Assembly (NCBI RefSeq): GCF_003574835.2
Contig: NZ_CP063196.1
Location: forward strand, 930,001-994,000
Origin: Thermobifida halotolerans
GTDB lineage: Bacteria > Actinomycetota > Actinomycetes > Streptosporangiales > Streptosporangiaceae
Reading direction: 5' to 3'
Length of the DNA stretch: 64,000 bases
In this document: positions 44,391 through 59,447 of the stretch, piece by piece
Layout: every line of letters begins with the position of its first letter
Numbering within the stretch: position 1 is the first letter of the stretch
Notes under the pieces: model-generated
What the model was told of the DNA's origin: nothing
What the model saw: only the letters and a program-made list of their open reading frames with translations
Databases searched by the model: none
Made by a program: the position numbers and the translations under genes

Positions 44391-46208
44391 TTAATCGGAG
44401 TCGGGCTCGCTGCGGCGGTGCCCGTCGTGGTGGGACAGGTTCAGCGCCGTGGTCACCAGCGGGAAGTGGCTGAACGCCTGCGGGAAGTTGCCGACCTGGC
44501 GGCCGATGCGCGGGTCGTACTCCTCGGCGAGCAGCCCGACGTCGTTGCGCAGCGCCAGCAGCCGCTCGAACAGCTCCCGGGCCTCCTTCTCCCGCCCGAT
44601 CGACAGCAGCGCGTTGGCCAGCCAGAAGCTGCACGCGAGGAACGCGCCCTCGTCGCCCGGCAGCTTGTCGGCCGCGTCCGCGCGGTCGGTGCGGTAGCGC
44701 AGCACGAAGCCGTCCACCATCAGGTCCTCGCGGATCGCCTCGATGGTGCCGACCACGCGCGGGTCGTCGTAGGGCAGGAATCCCACCTCGGGGATGAGCA
44801 GCAGGGACGCGTCCAGTTCGTGGCTGCCGTAGTACTGGGTGAAGGTGTTGCGCTCGGCGTCGTAGCCGTACTCGCACACCTCGGCGTGGATGGTGTCGCG
44901 CAGCGCCTTCCAGCGCTCCAGCGGCCCCTCCTTGCCGTACTCCTCGATCATCCGCACCGCGCGGTCGGCAGCCACCCAGGCCATGACCTTGGAGTGCACG
45001 AAGTGCTGGCGCGGGCCGCGCACCTCCCACAGGCCCTCGTCGGGTTCCGACCAGCACCACTCCAGGTAGTTGACGAGGGAGCGCTGCAGACCCCACACGT
45101 GCTCGCCCGCGCTCATCCCCGACTTCTGCGCCAGGTACAGCACCTCCATGACCTCGCCGTAGACGTCGAGCTGGTACTGGCCGACGGCGGCGTTGCCGAT
45201 GCGCACCGGCCGGGACTCGGCGTAGCCGGGCAGCCAGTCGGCCTCCCACTCGGCGAGCCGCCGCTCGCCGCGCACCCCGTACATGATCTGGATGTGCTGG
45301 GGCTCCCCGGCGACCGCCCGCACCAGCCACTCCCGCCAGGAGTGCGCCTCGTCGGTGTAGCCGCTGCGGATCAGCGCCTCCAGGGTGATGGTGGCGTCGC
45401 GCAGCCAGCAGTAGCGGTAGTCCCAGTTGCGCACGCCGCCGATGTCCTCGGGCAGCGAGGTGGTGGGTGCGGCCACGATGCCGCCGGTGGGCCGGTAGGT
45501 GAGCGCCTTGAGGGTGATCAGCGAGCGCACCACGGCGTCGCGGTAGCGGCCCTGGTAGGTGCAGCGGGACACCCAGTCGCGCCAGAACCGCTCGGTCTGG
45601 GCGAGGGCCTTCTCCGCGTCGAGGTGGTCGGACTCCTCGGCGTGGGAGGGGTGCCAGGACAGCACGAAGGGGACGCGCTGGCCCGCGGTGACGGTGAAGT
45701 CCGCGTCGTGCATGAAGTTGTGGCCCTCGAGGGGGACCGGCCCGCTCAGCCACACCGAGTCGGGTCCGGCGACGGCCACCACCTCGCTGTCGACGCGGTG
45801 GATCCACGGCACGACGTTGCCGTAGTCGAACCGCAGGCGGATGGCGGTGCTCATCCGCACGGTCCCGGTCACGCCCTCGACGATGCGCACCAGGTGGGGG
45901 TGGCCGCCGCGCGGGGGCATGAAGTCGATGAGCCGGACGGTCCCGTCGGGGGTGTCCCACTCGCTCTCCAGGATCAGCGTGTCGTGGCGGTAGCGGCGAC
46001 GGGTGGCCGTGCGCTCGCCTCCGGTGGGACGGATCCACCAGTTGCCGTTCTGCTCGTCGCCCAGCAGGGCGGCGAAGCAGGCGGGGGAGTCGAAGTGCGG
46101 AAGGCACATCCAGTCGACCGACCCGTCCCGCCCGACCAGGGCAGCGGTCTGCATGTCGCCGATCATCGCGTAGTCCTCGATCAGTGCGGACACGCCGATC
46201 ACCCCCAT
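44391..46208 (-). CDS. Glycoside hydrolase family 15 (trehalase/glucoamylase-like)
   Basis: 605 aa. The N-terminal ~220 residues form a beta-sandwich (IEDYAMIGDMQTAALVGRDGSVDW is the typical opening). The C-terminal (alpha/alpha)6 barrel carries GGVRNWDYRYCWLRDA and the general-acid/base region around ERNTFTQYYGS and EEYDP. Actinobacterial relatives of this architecture include the mycobacterial GH15 trehalase, so trehalose or maltodextrin is the likely substrate; the enzyme appears cytosolic, without a signal peptide. The ATG at 46208 has only a weak ribosome site. A hairpin lies in its leader. Confidence 0.88.
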   Translation of the reverse strand: MGVIGVSALIEDYAMIGDMQTAALVGRDGSVDWMCLPHFDSPACFAALLGDEQNGNWWIRPTGGERTATRRRYRHDTLILESEWDTPDGTVRLIDFMPPRGGHPHLVRIVEGVTGTVRMSTAIRLRFDYGNVVPWIHRVDSEVVAVAGPDSVWLSGPVPLEGHNFMHDADFTVTAGQRVPFVLSWHPSHAEESDHLDAEKALAQTERFWRDWVSRCTYQGRYRDAVVRSLITLKALTYRPTGGIVAAPTTSLPEDIGGVRNWDYRYCWLRDATITLEALIRSGYTDEAHSWREWLVRAVAGEPQHIQIMYGVRGERRLAEWEADWLPGYAESRPVRIGNAAVGQYQLDVYGEVMEVLYLAQKSGMSAGEHVWGLQRSLVNYLEWCWSEPDEGLWEVRGPRQHFVHSKVMAWVAADRAVRMIEEYGKEGPLERWKALRDTIHAEVCEYGYDAERNTFTQYYGSHELDASLLLIPEVGFLPYDDPRVVGTIEAIREDLMVDGFVLRYRTDRADAADKLPGDEGAFLACSFWLANALLSIGREKEARELFERLLALRNDVGLLAEEYDPRIGRQVGNFPQAFSHFPLVTTALNLSHHDGHRRSEPDSD

Positions 46209-46518
46209 CAAGGTTGCCGGAAGTCTTCCGTGTGTGGACGGGTCGCCAAATGCAGGGGCGCGGTGGTGGGAATCCACACCCGCGCCCCTGGGGCCTGCTG
46301 GAGGCAACGTTAGTCATGCCGGAGCGTGTCCGCTGCCACCTAGACCGATGTATAGATCACGTTCCCGACACAACGTTCATGAAGTGAAGATTTCGGTGGA
46401 AAGAAGGGCAGGAAAAAATATTGTTGCGCCGTTCGGGCGCATTGTCGCTTTTCGGGTCCGTCGACCGTTCCCCGGGGCGGGAGGGGCGGAGGGGAGACGG
46501 AGCCGCTTCCCCTCCACG
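46209..46518 (-). promoter_or_regulatory. Promoter and leader of the GH15-mgtC transcript
   Basis: 310 bp without a gene. On the minus strand TATACA (46349-46354) is a good -10 candidate. A leader hairpin with an 11-bp perfect stem (46253-46263 with 46280-46290) lies between it and the GH15 start. The stretch 46385-46430 is AT-rich. The -35 is not clear. Confidence 0.4.
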
Positions 46519-47193
46519 CTATCCGGCCGCGGCCCGGTCGACGTGCAGCGGGGGGAGGAAGAGCTGCGTCAGCGGCCCGATCGACACCGCGAACAGCAGG
46601 GTACCCACCCCCACGGTTCCGCCCAGCGCGAAACCCGCGGCGACCACGGACACCTCGATGAGCGTGCGGGCCGCCACGATCGACAGGCCGCGCTCGGCCA
46701 GCCCTGTCATCAGACCGTCGCGGGGGCCGGGACCCAGGCCCGCGCCGATGTACAGACCACTGCCCAGAGCCACGGTCACGATGCCCGCCGCCAGCATCAG
46801 CCACTGCCCCACCGGGGTGCCAGGTTCGGGCAGCCACAGCAGTGAGACGTCCAGCGCCACGCCGATGCCCACCACGTTGAGCAGCGTGCCCACCCCGGCC
46901 CGCTGCCGCAGCGGAATCCACAGGAGGATCACCGCGGCCCCGGTGACGATCACCCACGTGCCGATCGACCAGCCCGTGCGCAGGTGCAGGCCCTGGTGCA
47001 GCACGTCCCAGGGGGCGGCGCCCAGTCCGGCGGCCACCTGCGCGGCCAGTCCGAGGCCGAACAGGTACAGGCCGACACACAACTGCGCCAGGCGGCGCGG
47101 GCGGGGCCGGGGCAGCGGCGGTGTGACAAACGCCCGCCGGGCCAGGGAGTGCCAGGAGAGGGGGAAAGCATCCGAGGAAGTCGATCGTGCCAT
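46519..47193 (-). CDS. YczE/YitT-like membrane protein
   Basis: 224 aa, about five membrane helices (LCVGLYLFGLGLAAQVAAG, WVIVTGAAVILLW, LMLAAGIVTVALGSGLYIG, VVAAGFALGG and TLLFAVSIGPLTQLF) with the conserved loop GLGPGPRDGLMTGL. YczE-type proteins are usually encoded divergently from a MocR-type regulator, exactly as here, and may export a small product, but their substrate is unknown. The ATG at 47193 opens the 60-bp divergent gap. Confidence 0.85.
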   Translation of the reverse strand: MARSTSSDAFPLSWHSLARRAFVTPPLPRPRPRRLAQLCVGLYLFGLGLAAQVAAGLGAAPWDVLHQGLHLRTGWSIGTWVIVTGAAVILLWIPLRQRAGVGTLLNVVGIGVALDVSLLWLPEPGTPVGQWLMLAAGIVTVALGSGLYIGAGLGPGPRDGLMTGLAERGLSIVAARTLIEVSVVAAGFALGGTVGVGTLLFAVSIGPLTQLFLPPLHVDRAAAG

Positions 47194-47214
47194 GAGAGGG
47201 ATAGTGGCGTGATA

Positions 47215-47228
47215 GAACAGTGAACAGT
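47215..47228. promoter_or_regulatory. Direct repeat in the mocR-yczE gap
   Basis: Two tandem copies of GAACAGT in the 60-bp divergent intergenic region. MocR-type regulators often bind direct repeats, so this is a plausible operator for both genes. Confidence 0.35.
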
Positions 47229-47256
47229 AGAGCCAATCGGAGAAAGTGGCACCGTG

Positions 47257-48678
47257 ATGGCCCAAGGACGCCGGATCAGCGGGCACCTGCTGGCCCGAAT
47301 GGTCGGAACCGCGGCCCGGCAGCGCCCCTACTACCTGGCGCTGGGCCGGGCCCTCAGCGGACTCGTGCTGGACGGCCGCGTGCCCACCCACACCCGCCTG
47401 CCCGCCGAACGCGAACTGGCCGAGGCCCTCGGTGTCAGCCGCAACACCGTCACCGCCGCCTACACCTGGCTGCGCGAGCACGGCTACCTGGACAGCCGCC
47501 GGGGGGCGGGAAGCTGGACGGTGCTGCCCGACAACGGCGGCGGTCCGACGCTGGCCCCCGACCCCGAACGCGTCGACCTGGGAGTGGCGGCCCCACCGGC
47601 GGTCGAGGGCCTCACCGAGGCGGCGCGCCTGGCCGCCGGACAGCTCGCCGCGCACGTGGGCGGCCGGGGCTACGCCGTGCTGGGGCTGCCCGAACTGCGC
47701 CACGCGGTGGCCCGCCGCTACACCGAACGCGGCCTGCCCACCACCCCCGACCAGATCTTCGTCACCAACGGAGCCCAGCAGGGCGTGGCGCTGCTCATGG
47801 CGCTGCTGGCCGACCCCGGCGACACCCTCCTCGCGGAGTCGCCCACCTACCCGCACTCCCTGGCCGCGGCACGCCACCTGGGCCTGCGACTGCGCACCGT
47901 CGGCGTCACCTCCGCGGGCTGGGACACCGAACTGCTGCTCGACGCCTTCCGCCACTGGCGGCCCCGGATCGCCTACCTGATCCCCGACTTCCACAACCCC
48001 ACCGGGGCGCTCATGGACGACCGGACCCGCGCCGAGGTCGTGGCCGAGGCGCGCCGCACCCGCACCGCGATCGTCGTGGACGAGAGCGCCGCCGAACTCG
48101 CCCTCGACCCGGACGGCCGGCCCGCGCCCACCGCCGTCCACGACACCGACGGCCGGGTCTTCAGCGTGGGCAGCGCCTCCAAGCTGCTGTGGGGCGGACT
48201 GCGCGTCGGCTGGATCCGCACCAGCCCGGCGACGGCGGCCCGCCTGAGCTCCCTGCGCCAGCGCGTCGACCTGGCCACCCCGGTCATGGAGCAGTTGCTC
48301 GCCACCCACCTGCTCGCCGACCTTCCCCGGGTCCGCGCCGAACGGGACGGCCAACTGCGGCGCAACAGGGACGCCCTGGCCGCGGCGCTGCGCGAGCACC
48401 TGCCCGACTGGCGCTTCACCGCCCCCGCGGGCGGCTGGGTGCTGTGGGCCAGGATGCCGAGCCCGACCGCCACCGCCCTGCACGGGGCGGCCGAGCGGCG
48501 CGGCGTGCACCTGGCTCCGGGCCCGGCCTTCGGCGTCGAGGGCTCCCTGGAGTACCACGTGCGGCTGTCCTACACCCAGCCGCCCGAGGTCCTGCGCGAC
48601 GCGGTGCGCCGCGTCGCCGACGCCTACGCCGACACCTCCGCCCGCCCCGGCGCGGCGCCGGGCGGCTTCTACGTCTGA
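47257..48678 (+). CDS. MocR-type regulator: GntR HTH fused to aminotransferase fold
   Basis: 473 aa. An N-terminal winged helix of GntR type occupies about 20-85 (RLPAERELAEALGVSRNTVTAAYTWLREHGYL). A fold-type I aminotransferase domain follows, with YLIPDFHNPTGALM and the PLP lysine in GSASKLLWGGLRVGW (about Lys309). Such regulators use PLP or amino-acid adducts as effectors. The ATG at 47257 is preceded directly by a GTG (47254) that is also possible; GGAGAAAG lies upstream. It is divergent from the YczE gene, which it presumably controls. Confidence 0.9.
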   Translation: MAQGRRISGHLLARMVGTAARQRPYYLALGRALSGLVLDGRVPTHTRLPAERELAEALGVSRNTVTAAYTWLREHGYLDSRRGAGSWTVLPDNGGGPTLAPDPERVDLGVAAPPAVEGLTEAARLAAGQLAAHVGGRGYAVLGLPELRHAVARRYTERGLPTTPDQIFVTNGAQQGVALLMALLADPGDTLLAESPTYPHSLAAARHLGLRLRTVGVTSAGWDTELLLDAFRHWRPRIAYLIPDFHNPTGALMDDRTRAEVVAEARRTRTAIVVDESAAELALDPDGRPAPTAVHDTDGRVFSVGSASKLLWGGLRVGWIRTSPATAARLSSLRQRVDLATPVMEQLLATHLLADLPRVRAERDGQLRRNRDALAAALREHLPDWRFTAPAGGWVLWARMPSPTATALHGAAERRGVHLAPGPAFGVEGSLEYHVRLSYTQPPEVLRDAVRRVADAYADTSARPGAAPGGFYV

Positions 48679-48682
48679 GCCC

Positions 48683-49513
48683 TCAGCCGCGGCGGGAGGC
48701 GGCGACCCGCGCGGCGAACCGGGACACCTCCTCCAGTACCTCCTCGCGGTTGGTCTCGTTGAACACCTCGTGCCGCGCCCCGGGGAAGATCCGCGCGGCG
48801 GTGTCGGGGCCCGCCAGCGCCAGGACGCCGCGCAGCGTGCCCTCCAGGGGCACCAGGCGGTCCTCGGAGCCGTGCAGCCACAGCAGCGGGACGCCGATGC
48901 GGCCCGCCGCTGTGGCGCGGTCCAGCTCCACGCGCAGCGCCCGCAGGGTGGGCCGCTTGAACGGACCGTGCCAGACCAGCGGGTCGGCGGCGTAGGCCGC
49001 GCCCACCTCGGGGTCGCGCGACAGGGTCGCGGTGTCGACGGGCTCGTCGGGGATCTCGGGTTCGGCGAGCATGCGGTCGACGACCGCCCACTCGCCCAGC
49101 ACCGGGCCGCTCAGCACCAGCCCCGCCGCCTCGCCGGGGTGGGTCTGGACGTAGCGGGCGGCGACCAGCCCGCCCATCGAGTGCCCGACCACCACCAGCG
49201 GCAGCGACCGGTAGGCGGTGCGCGCCTGGGTGACGACGCGGTGCACGTCCTCGACCACCCCGGCGAAGTCGTCGACGAGCACCCGCTCGCCCGACGACTC
49301 CCCGTGCCCCCGGTGGTCGACGCCGTAGCAGACCGCGCCGCGCTCGCACAACCGGCGCGCCACGTGCTCGTAGCGTCCGATGTGCTCGCCGTAGCCGTGC
49401 ACCAGCACCACCAGGCACCCGGGGTCGGCTCCGGCCCGCGCCCACGCCCTGACGTGCAGCTTCCCCGCCCCCTGCGGTCCGCCGGGCAGGTTCCAGTCGC
49501 GCACGCCGATCAC
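48683..49513 (-). CDS. Alpha/beta hydrolase, monoacylglycerol-lipase-like
   Basis: 276 aa. The oxyanion motif is LVHGYGEHIGRYEHVA, the nucleophile elbow VGHSMGGLVAARY (Ser about 122), the acid is in WLHGSEDRLVP and the His in PGARHEVFNE. This is the lysophospholipase/monoacylglycerol lipase pattern (HGxGEHxxRY). The frame is open further upstream with an Arg-rich stretch; I chose GTG 49513 because homology begins there, and GTG 49504 is an alternative. It converges with the MocR gene with only 4 bp between their stops. Confidence 0.87.
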   Translation of the reverse strand: MIGVRDWNLPGGPQGAGKLHVRAWARAGADPGCLVVLVHGYGEHIGRYEHVARRLCERGAVCYGVDHRGHGESSGERVLVDDFAGVVEDVHRVVTQARTAYRSLPLVVVGHSMGGLVAARYVQTHPGEAAGLVLSGPVLGEWAVVDRMLAEPEIPDEPVDTATLSRDPEVGAAYAADPLVWHGPFKRPTLRALRVELDRATAAGRIGVPLLWLHGSEDRLVPLEGTLRGVLALAGPDTAARIFPGARHEVFNETNREEVLEEVSRFAARVAASRRG

Positions 49514-49676
49514 GGCGGCCCCCAATCTCCGAGCTGTCCTCCGTCGCCTGAGACGATAACGCGGACCGCGCCGGACGCGCCGTCCCCGTGTCGTTGCCGC
49601 GCCCGGTGTCACCGGCGGAGACTAGGGTAGGGAGGCCACGGTTCCGCGCCCCCAACCGTCACGGGAGGTGACGCCG

Positions 49677-50666
49677 GTGCTGTCCGACTCCTACGGGAGG
49701 GTCGCCACCGATCTGAGGGTCTCCCTCACCGACCGCTGCAACCTGCGCTGCACCTACTGCATGCCCCCCGAGGGGCTGGAGTGGCTGCCCAAGCCGGAAC
49801 TGCTCACCGACGACGAGGTCGTCCGGCTCGTCCGCATCGGCGTCACCCTGCTCGGCATCCGCGAGGTGCGCTTCACCGGCGGCGAGCCGCTGCTGCGCCG
49901 CGGCCTGCCCGGCATCGTCGCGGCCACCACCGCGCTCGCCCCCCGACCGAAGACCGCGCTCACCACCAACGGCATCGGTCTGGCGCGCGTCGCTCCGGCG
50001 CTGGCCGAGGCGGGCCTGGACCGCGTCAACGTCTCCCTGGACACCCTCGACCCCGAGGTCTTCGAGAAGCTGGCCCGCAGGCGGCGGCTGGACGACGTCC
50101 TGGAGGGGCTGGCGGGCGCGGCCCGAGCCGGACTGACCCCGGTGAAGGTCAACGCGGTCCTCATGCGCGGCGTCAACGACCACGAGGCCGTCGACCTGCT
50201 CGGCTACTGCCTGGAGCACGGCTACCGGCTGCGGTTCATCGAGCAGATGCCGCTGGACGCCCAGCACGGCTGGCGGCGCGAGGACATGGTCACCGCCGAC
50301 GAGATCCTGGAGCGCCTTTCTGACGCCTACGACCTCACCCCCGTCGACGCCGCCGAGCGCGGCAGCGCCCCGGCCGAGGAGTTCTCCGTCGACGGCGGCC
50401 CCGCCACGGTCGGCGTCATCGGCTCGGTCACCCGCCCGTTCTGCGGGGCCTGCGACCGGGTGCGGCTGACCGCCGACGGCCAGGTCCGCAACTGCCTGTT
50501 CGCCCGCGAGGAGTCCGACCTGCGCGGCCCGATGCGCGCGGGCGCCGACGACGCCGAGATCGCCGAGCGCTGGCGCGCCGCGGTGGCCGCGAAGCTGCCC
50601 GGCCACGGCATCGACAACCCCGAGTTCCTGCAACCGACCCGCCCGATGTCGGCGATCGGCGGCTGA
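49677..50666 (+). CDS. moaA: GTP 3',8-cyclase, molybdenum cofactor biosynthesis
   Basis: A 329-aa radical SAM enzyme that starts molybdopterin synthesis. The N-terminal 4Fe-4S site is CNLRCTYC, followed by FTGGEPLLR. The C-terminal second cluster is CGACDRVRL...NC. The chain ends in GG, the conserved C-terminal tail needed for catalysis with MoaC. The GTG at 49677 has GGGAGGTGA upstream; GTG 49668 is a less likely start because it overlaps that site. No other moa gene is in the window. Confidence 0.95.
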   Translation: MLSDSYGRVATDLRVSLTDRCNLRCTYCMPPEGLEWLPKPELLTDDEVVRLVRIGVTLLGIREVRFTGGEPLLRRGLPGIVAATTALAPRPKTALTTNGIGLARVAPALAEAGLDRVNVSLDTLDPEVFEKLARRRRLDDVLEGLAGAARAGLTPVKVNAVLMRGVNDHEAVDLLGYCLEHGYRLRFIEQMPLDAQHGWRREDMVTADEILERLSDAYDLTPVDAAERGSAPAEEFSVDGGPATVGVIGSVTRPFCGACDRVRLTADGQVRNCLFAREESDLRGPMRAGADDAEIAERWRAAVAAKLPGHGIDNPEFLQPTRPMSAIGG

Positions 50667-50710
50667 CCGCGCCGAAGCCCGCGTCCTCCGGTCACCCCTC
50701 TCCTCCGGGA

Positions 50711-51118
50711 CTCACCGAGGTGTGGGTGTCGGGTTCTGCGGTGGACGCGGGTTCTTCTCGGAAGAGCCCGGGGAAGGCGGGGCATTCCGCCCCGGCGCCC
50801 GGGGCGGGCTCCCACGGGTTGGTCGTGACTGGTCGAGGCGTCCTGGGCGCCGAGTCCGGGCGCGTCTCCACGGGCGGATGAGGGGGCGAGGACACCGGTC
50901 GCCCCGCGCCGGTCTGCCCGTGGCGCGGGATTGTCTTCGCGGGCGCGGGAGGGCGGGGCCGTGGCCGGACTCGGCGCCGGGGCGCCTCGACCGGCCACCG
51001 GCAGCCGGTGGTGTCCCATCGCGGGGGCTGGGCTGGAACACCCCCGGACCGATCGGCCGGTCCGTCTTCCCCGCACGGCCGGTGCCCGCCGCGAAGGCGG
51101 CCGTCACACCTCAGTCAG
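50711..51118 (-). mobile_element. MITE-like element, copy 2 (inverted)
   Basis: A 408-bp copy of the element at 23894-24311 in opposite orientation. Its ends read CTCACCGAGGTGTGG and, on the other strand, CTGACTGAGGTGTGA. Blocks shared with copy 1 include the CCGCAGAACCCGACACCCAC end (one mismatch) and the GGGCGCCGAGTCC core. The two copies have drifted internally by substitutions and small indels, so the insertion is not recent. No coding capacity is seen. Confidence 0.62.
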
Positions 51119-51174
51119 GTGGTCTTCACCCAGGGGGCCGTGCGGCCCCAGCCCCGTGAGGTGAAGACCACCTG
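51116..51174. terminator. Terminator hairpin between moaA and the methylase gene
   Basis: A 15-bp perfect stem (51116-51130 with 51160-51174) enclosing a second small GC hairpin. It overlaps the edge of MITE copy 2 by three bases and precedes the methylase stop by 43 bp, so it probably ends that minus-strand transcript. Confidence 0.6.
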
Positions 51175-51216
51175 GAAACCACCCACGGGACCGAGGTTCC
51201 AAAGCCCCCGGGCCCG

Positions 51217-52854
51217 TCACCGTTCCGGGTCCTCCGGGGTCAGCGCGCCGCTGGTCAGCCCGTCGCGGGCCAGTTCCGCCGCCCGTGACGCCAGCTCCGC
51301 CAGCCGCCTGGCCTGCCGCTCGAACTCCTCCAGGGAGCGGAACGCCGCCCCGTAGCGGTGCTGCTCGGCCACGTCCATCTGCGGCACCCGCGCCGATCGG
51401 GCGTCGGTGCGGAACACGCCGCTGGCGCTGGTGGAGCGGCGCGTGTTGGCCGCGCTGCGCAGGAAGCCGTTGAGGAAGTCGGTGTCCAGGCGGTCGCTGG
51501 TGGAGCGCAGGGCGTCGCCGTCGATCTCGGCCAGCCCGTTGTCGACCAGGTCGGCCACGCGCACCTGGGCCGCGCCCAGCTCGCGGGACCCCTCGGCCAG
51601 CTCGGGCAGGGTGCGCGCCACTTCCGCCAGGACCTCGCGCAGTTCGGCGCGCACGGCCGCGTACTCGGCCGGATGGTCGGGCACCACCTGCGGCGTGTGG
51701 CGGCCCGGGGTGAGGTCGACCCGGTCGTCGAGGAGGTCGATCAGGGGCACCTCGACCCGCTGGTGCTCGGCCGGGTCGAGGGGGCCGTCGGGGTCGGCCG
51801 ACGACAGGTCGGTCATGCGCACCGAGGCGACCGCGTCGGACGGCGTCTCGGGGCGGCGCAGCAGCCACAGGTGCACCGGCTGGGCGTGCGCGGCGGCCAT
51901 TCCGGCGGGCAGCGCGACGACCTCGGTGAGCAGGCCGCGCCGCACCAGGTCGGCGCGGATGCGGCGGCCGGTGCGGCGGTAGGCGGCCGACGTCGACATG
52001 ACGACGACTGCGCGGCCCCCGGGCGCGGTGTGCGCGTAGGCGTGCTGCAGCCAGGCCAGTTCCGCCTCGGCGCGGGGCGGCAGCCCCAGCTCCCAGCGCG
52101 GGTCCAGCAGCAGTTCCTCGCGGCCCCAGTCGGCGGTGGCCGTCGGCGGGTCGCAGACCACCAGTTCGGCCTGGTGGCCCGTCCACCGGTCGGCGCGCAG
52201 CGAGTCGCCGACGCGCACCTCGGCGTCGGTGGACAGCTCCACCTCGGCGCGCAGCCGGGCCAGCCGGGCGGCGTCGGGGTCGACCTCCTGCCCGGCGCGC
52301 CGCGCGTCGGGTCCGCCCACGGCCAGCAGCAGCGAGCCGATGCCGCAGGCCGGGTCGAACACGCTGGCCGCGTCGTCCCCGGCGAAACGGGCGACGGCGC
52401 GCACCAGGCGCGCGGTGGAGGAGGTCTCGGTGTCGCCGCGCTGCGGGGAGTTGCGCAGCCGGGCGACGAGGGCGGCCAGGACCTGCGCGGGGGAGGTCTC
52501 CTCGGAGAGCTTGCGGGCGACGCGGACGGCCTGGGAGTCGGTCTCCGCGCCGTCGCGCAGCGCCTCGGCGACCTCGCAGACGCCCCGCACCATGCTCTCG
52601 GGGTGCTCGCCGCGCAGCGCGTGCCAGAGTCGGACCTCGTCGGACTCCTCGTAGCCCTTGTCCTGCCGCTCCAGCCAGGCCCGCACCTGCGACAGCGCGA
52701 ACAGCGGGCTGGACTTGGTGCCCCCGACCGGGTCGGGGAAGTCGTCGTGGCGTCGGCGCCAGTTGGACACCGCGGCCCGGGTCACCCCGGCGAGCCGGGC
52801 GATGTCGGCCGCGGTGACGTGCTGCTCGTCGGTAATCCGAGCGGTGCTCTGCAT
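51217..52854 (-). CDS. HTH-fused N6-adenine DNA methylase-like protein
   Basis: 545 aa. Residues about 14-40 form a helix-turn-helix (ADIARLAGVTRAAVSNWRRR). The HsdM-like methylase core has SAM motif I FDPACGIGSLLLAVGG (about 167-182). Motif IV reads VVCDPPTATADWG (about 231-243), where active N6-adenine enzymes have (N/D)PP(Y/F); Thr replaces the aromatic residue. A C-terminal helical part resembles type I specificity-subunit linkers. It may be a poor or inactive methylase, or a regulator that senses SAM/DNA. The ATG at 52854 starts the shorter frame; the open frame upstream is out of homology. Divergent from the kinase-helicase gene. Confidence 0.8.
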   Translation of the reverse strand: MQSTARITDEQHVTAADIARLAGVTRAAVSNWRRRHDDFPDPVGGTKSSPLFALSQVRAWLERQDKGYEESDEVRLWHALRGEHPESMVRGVCEVAEALRDGAETDSQAVRVARKLSEETSPAQVLAALVARLRNSPQRGDTETSSTARLVRAVARFAGDDAASVFDPACGIGSLLLAVGGPDARRAGQEVDPDAARLARLRAEVELSTDAEVRVGDSLRADRWTGHQAELVVCDPPTATADWGREELLLDPRWELGLPPRAEAELAWLQHAYAHTAPGGRAVVVMSTSAAYRRTGRRIRADLVRRGLLTEVVALPAGMAAAHAQPVHLWLLRRPETPSDAVASVRMTDLSSADPDGPLDPAEHQRVEVPLIDLLDDRVDLTPGRHTPQVVPDHPAEYAAVRAELREVLAEVARTLPELAEGSRELGAAQVRVADLVDNGLAEIDGDALRSTSDRLDTDFLNGFLRSAANTRRSTSASGVFRTDARSARVPQMDVAEQHRYGAAFRSLEEFERQARRLAELASRAAELARDGLTSGALTPEDPER

Positions 52855-52977
52855 AAGTTCACAGTACACGGGTGTGCGCGACGCTAACACGGGGAGTGGC
52901 GGTGGTGTCGGTCGCACGGGTGCTCCGCCTGGTCGGTTCCGCGCCGCCGGGGCGGCCGGTCGGGACGGCAGCCCGGT

Positions 52978-53043
52978 TGTCCACTTCGAAAAACCATTGT
53001 ACGTTTGCGAAGTAAACAATAAATTGTGGTGGCGGGCGGTGAA
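52978..53043. promoter_or_regulatory. AT-rich overlapping divergent promoters
   Basis: The most AT-rich island in this part of the window. Rightward: TTGTAC (52997-53002), a 17-bp spacer and TAAATT (53020-53025). Leftward: TACAAT (52996-53001) as a -10 that overlaps the rightward -35. The two transcripts would compete for polymerase. The rest of the 294-bp gap shows nothing else. Confidence 0.5.
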
Positions 53044-53148
53044 AGTTCCGTGTACGCCTGACAGTGCGCCGACGCCTCTGGGAACATGGGCTCACCGCCG
53101 GTCAGGTGCGCCGACGGCACGGCAGAGCGCAGAACATGGGGAAGGGCG

Positions 53149-59370
<6,222 letters not shown>

Positions 59371-59406
59371 CCCCGGACCGTCCGACCGGCCCCCGCTGAG
59401 GACGGC

Positions 59407-59447
59407 GGCGGTGGGGCGGCGCCGTGACCGGCGTGCGCCCCACCGCC
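59407..59447 (+). terminator. Hairpin between kinase-helicase and SNF2 genes
   Basis: A 12-bp perfect stem (59407-59418 with 59436-59447) in the 167-bp gap. It may attenuate readthrough or protect an mRNA end within the operon rather than stop it fully. Confidence 0.45.

Larger units (their letters stand above)
50667..51216. other. Intergenic region holding MITE copy 2 and a terminator
   Basis: About 550 bp between convergent moaA and the methylase gene. Nearly all of it is the second MITE-like copy (50711-51118) followed by a hairpin. No gene is supported. Confidence 0.6.
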
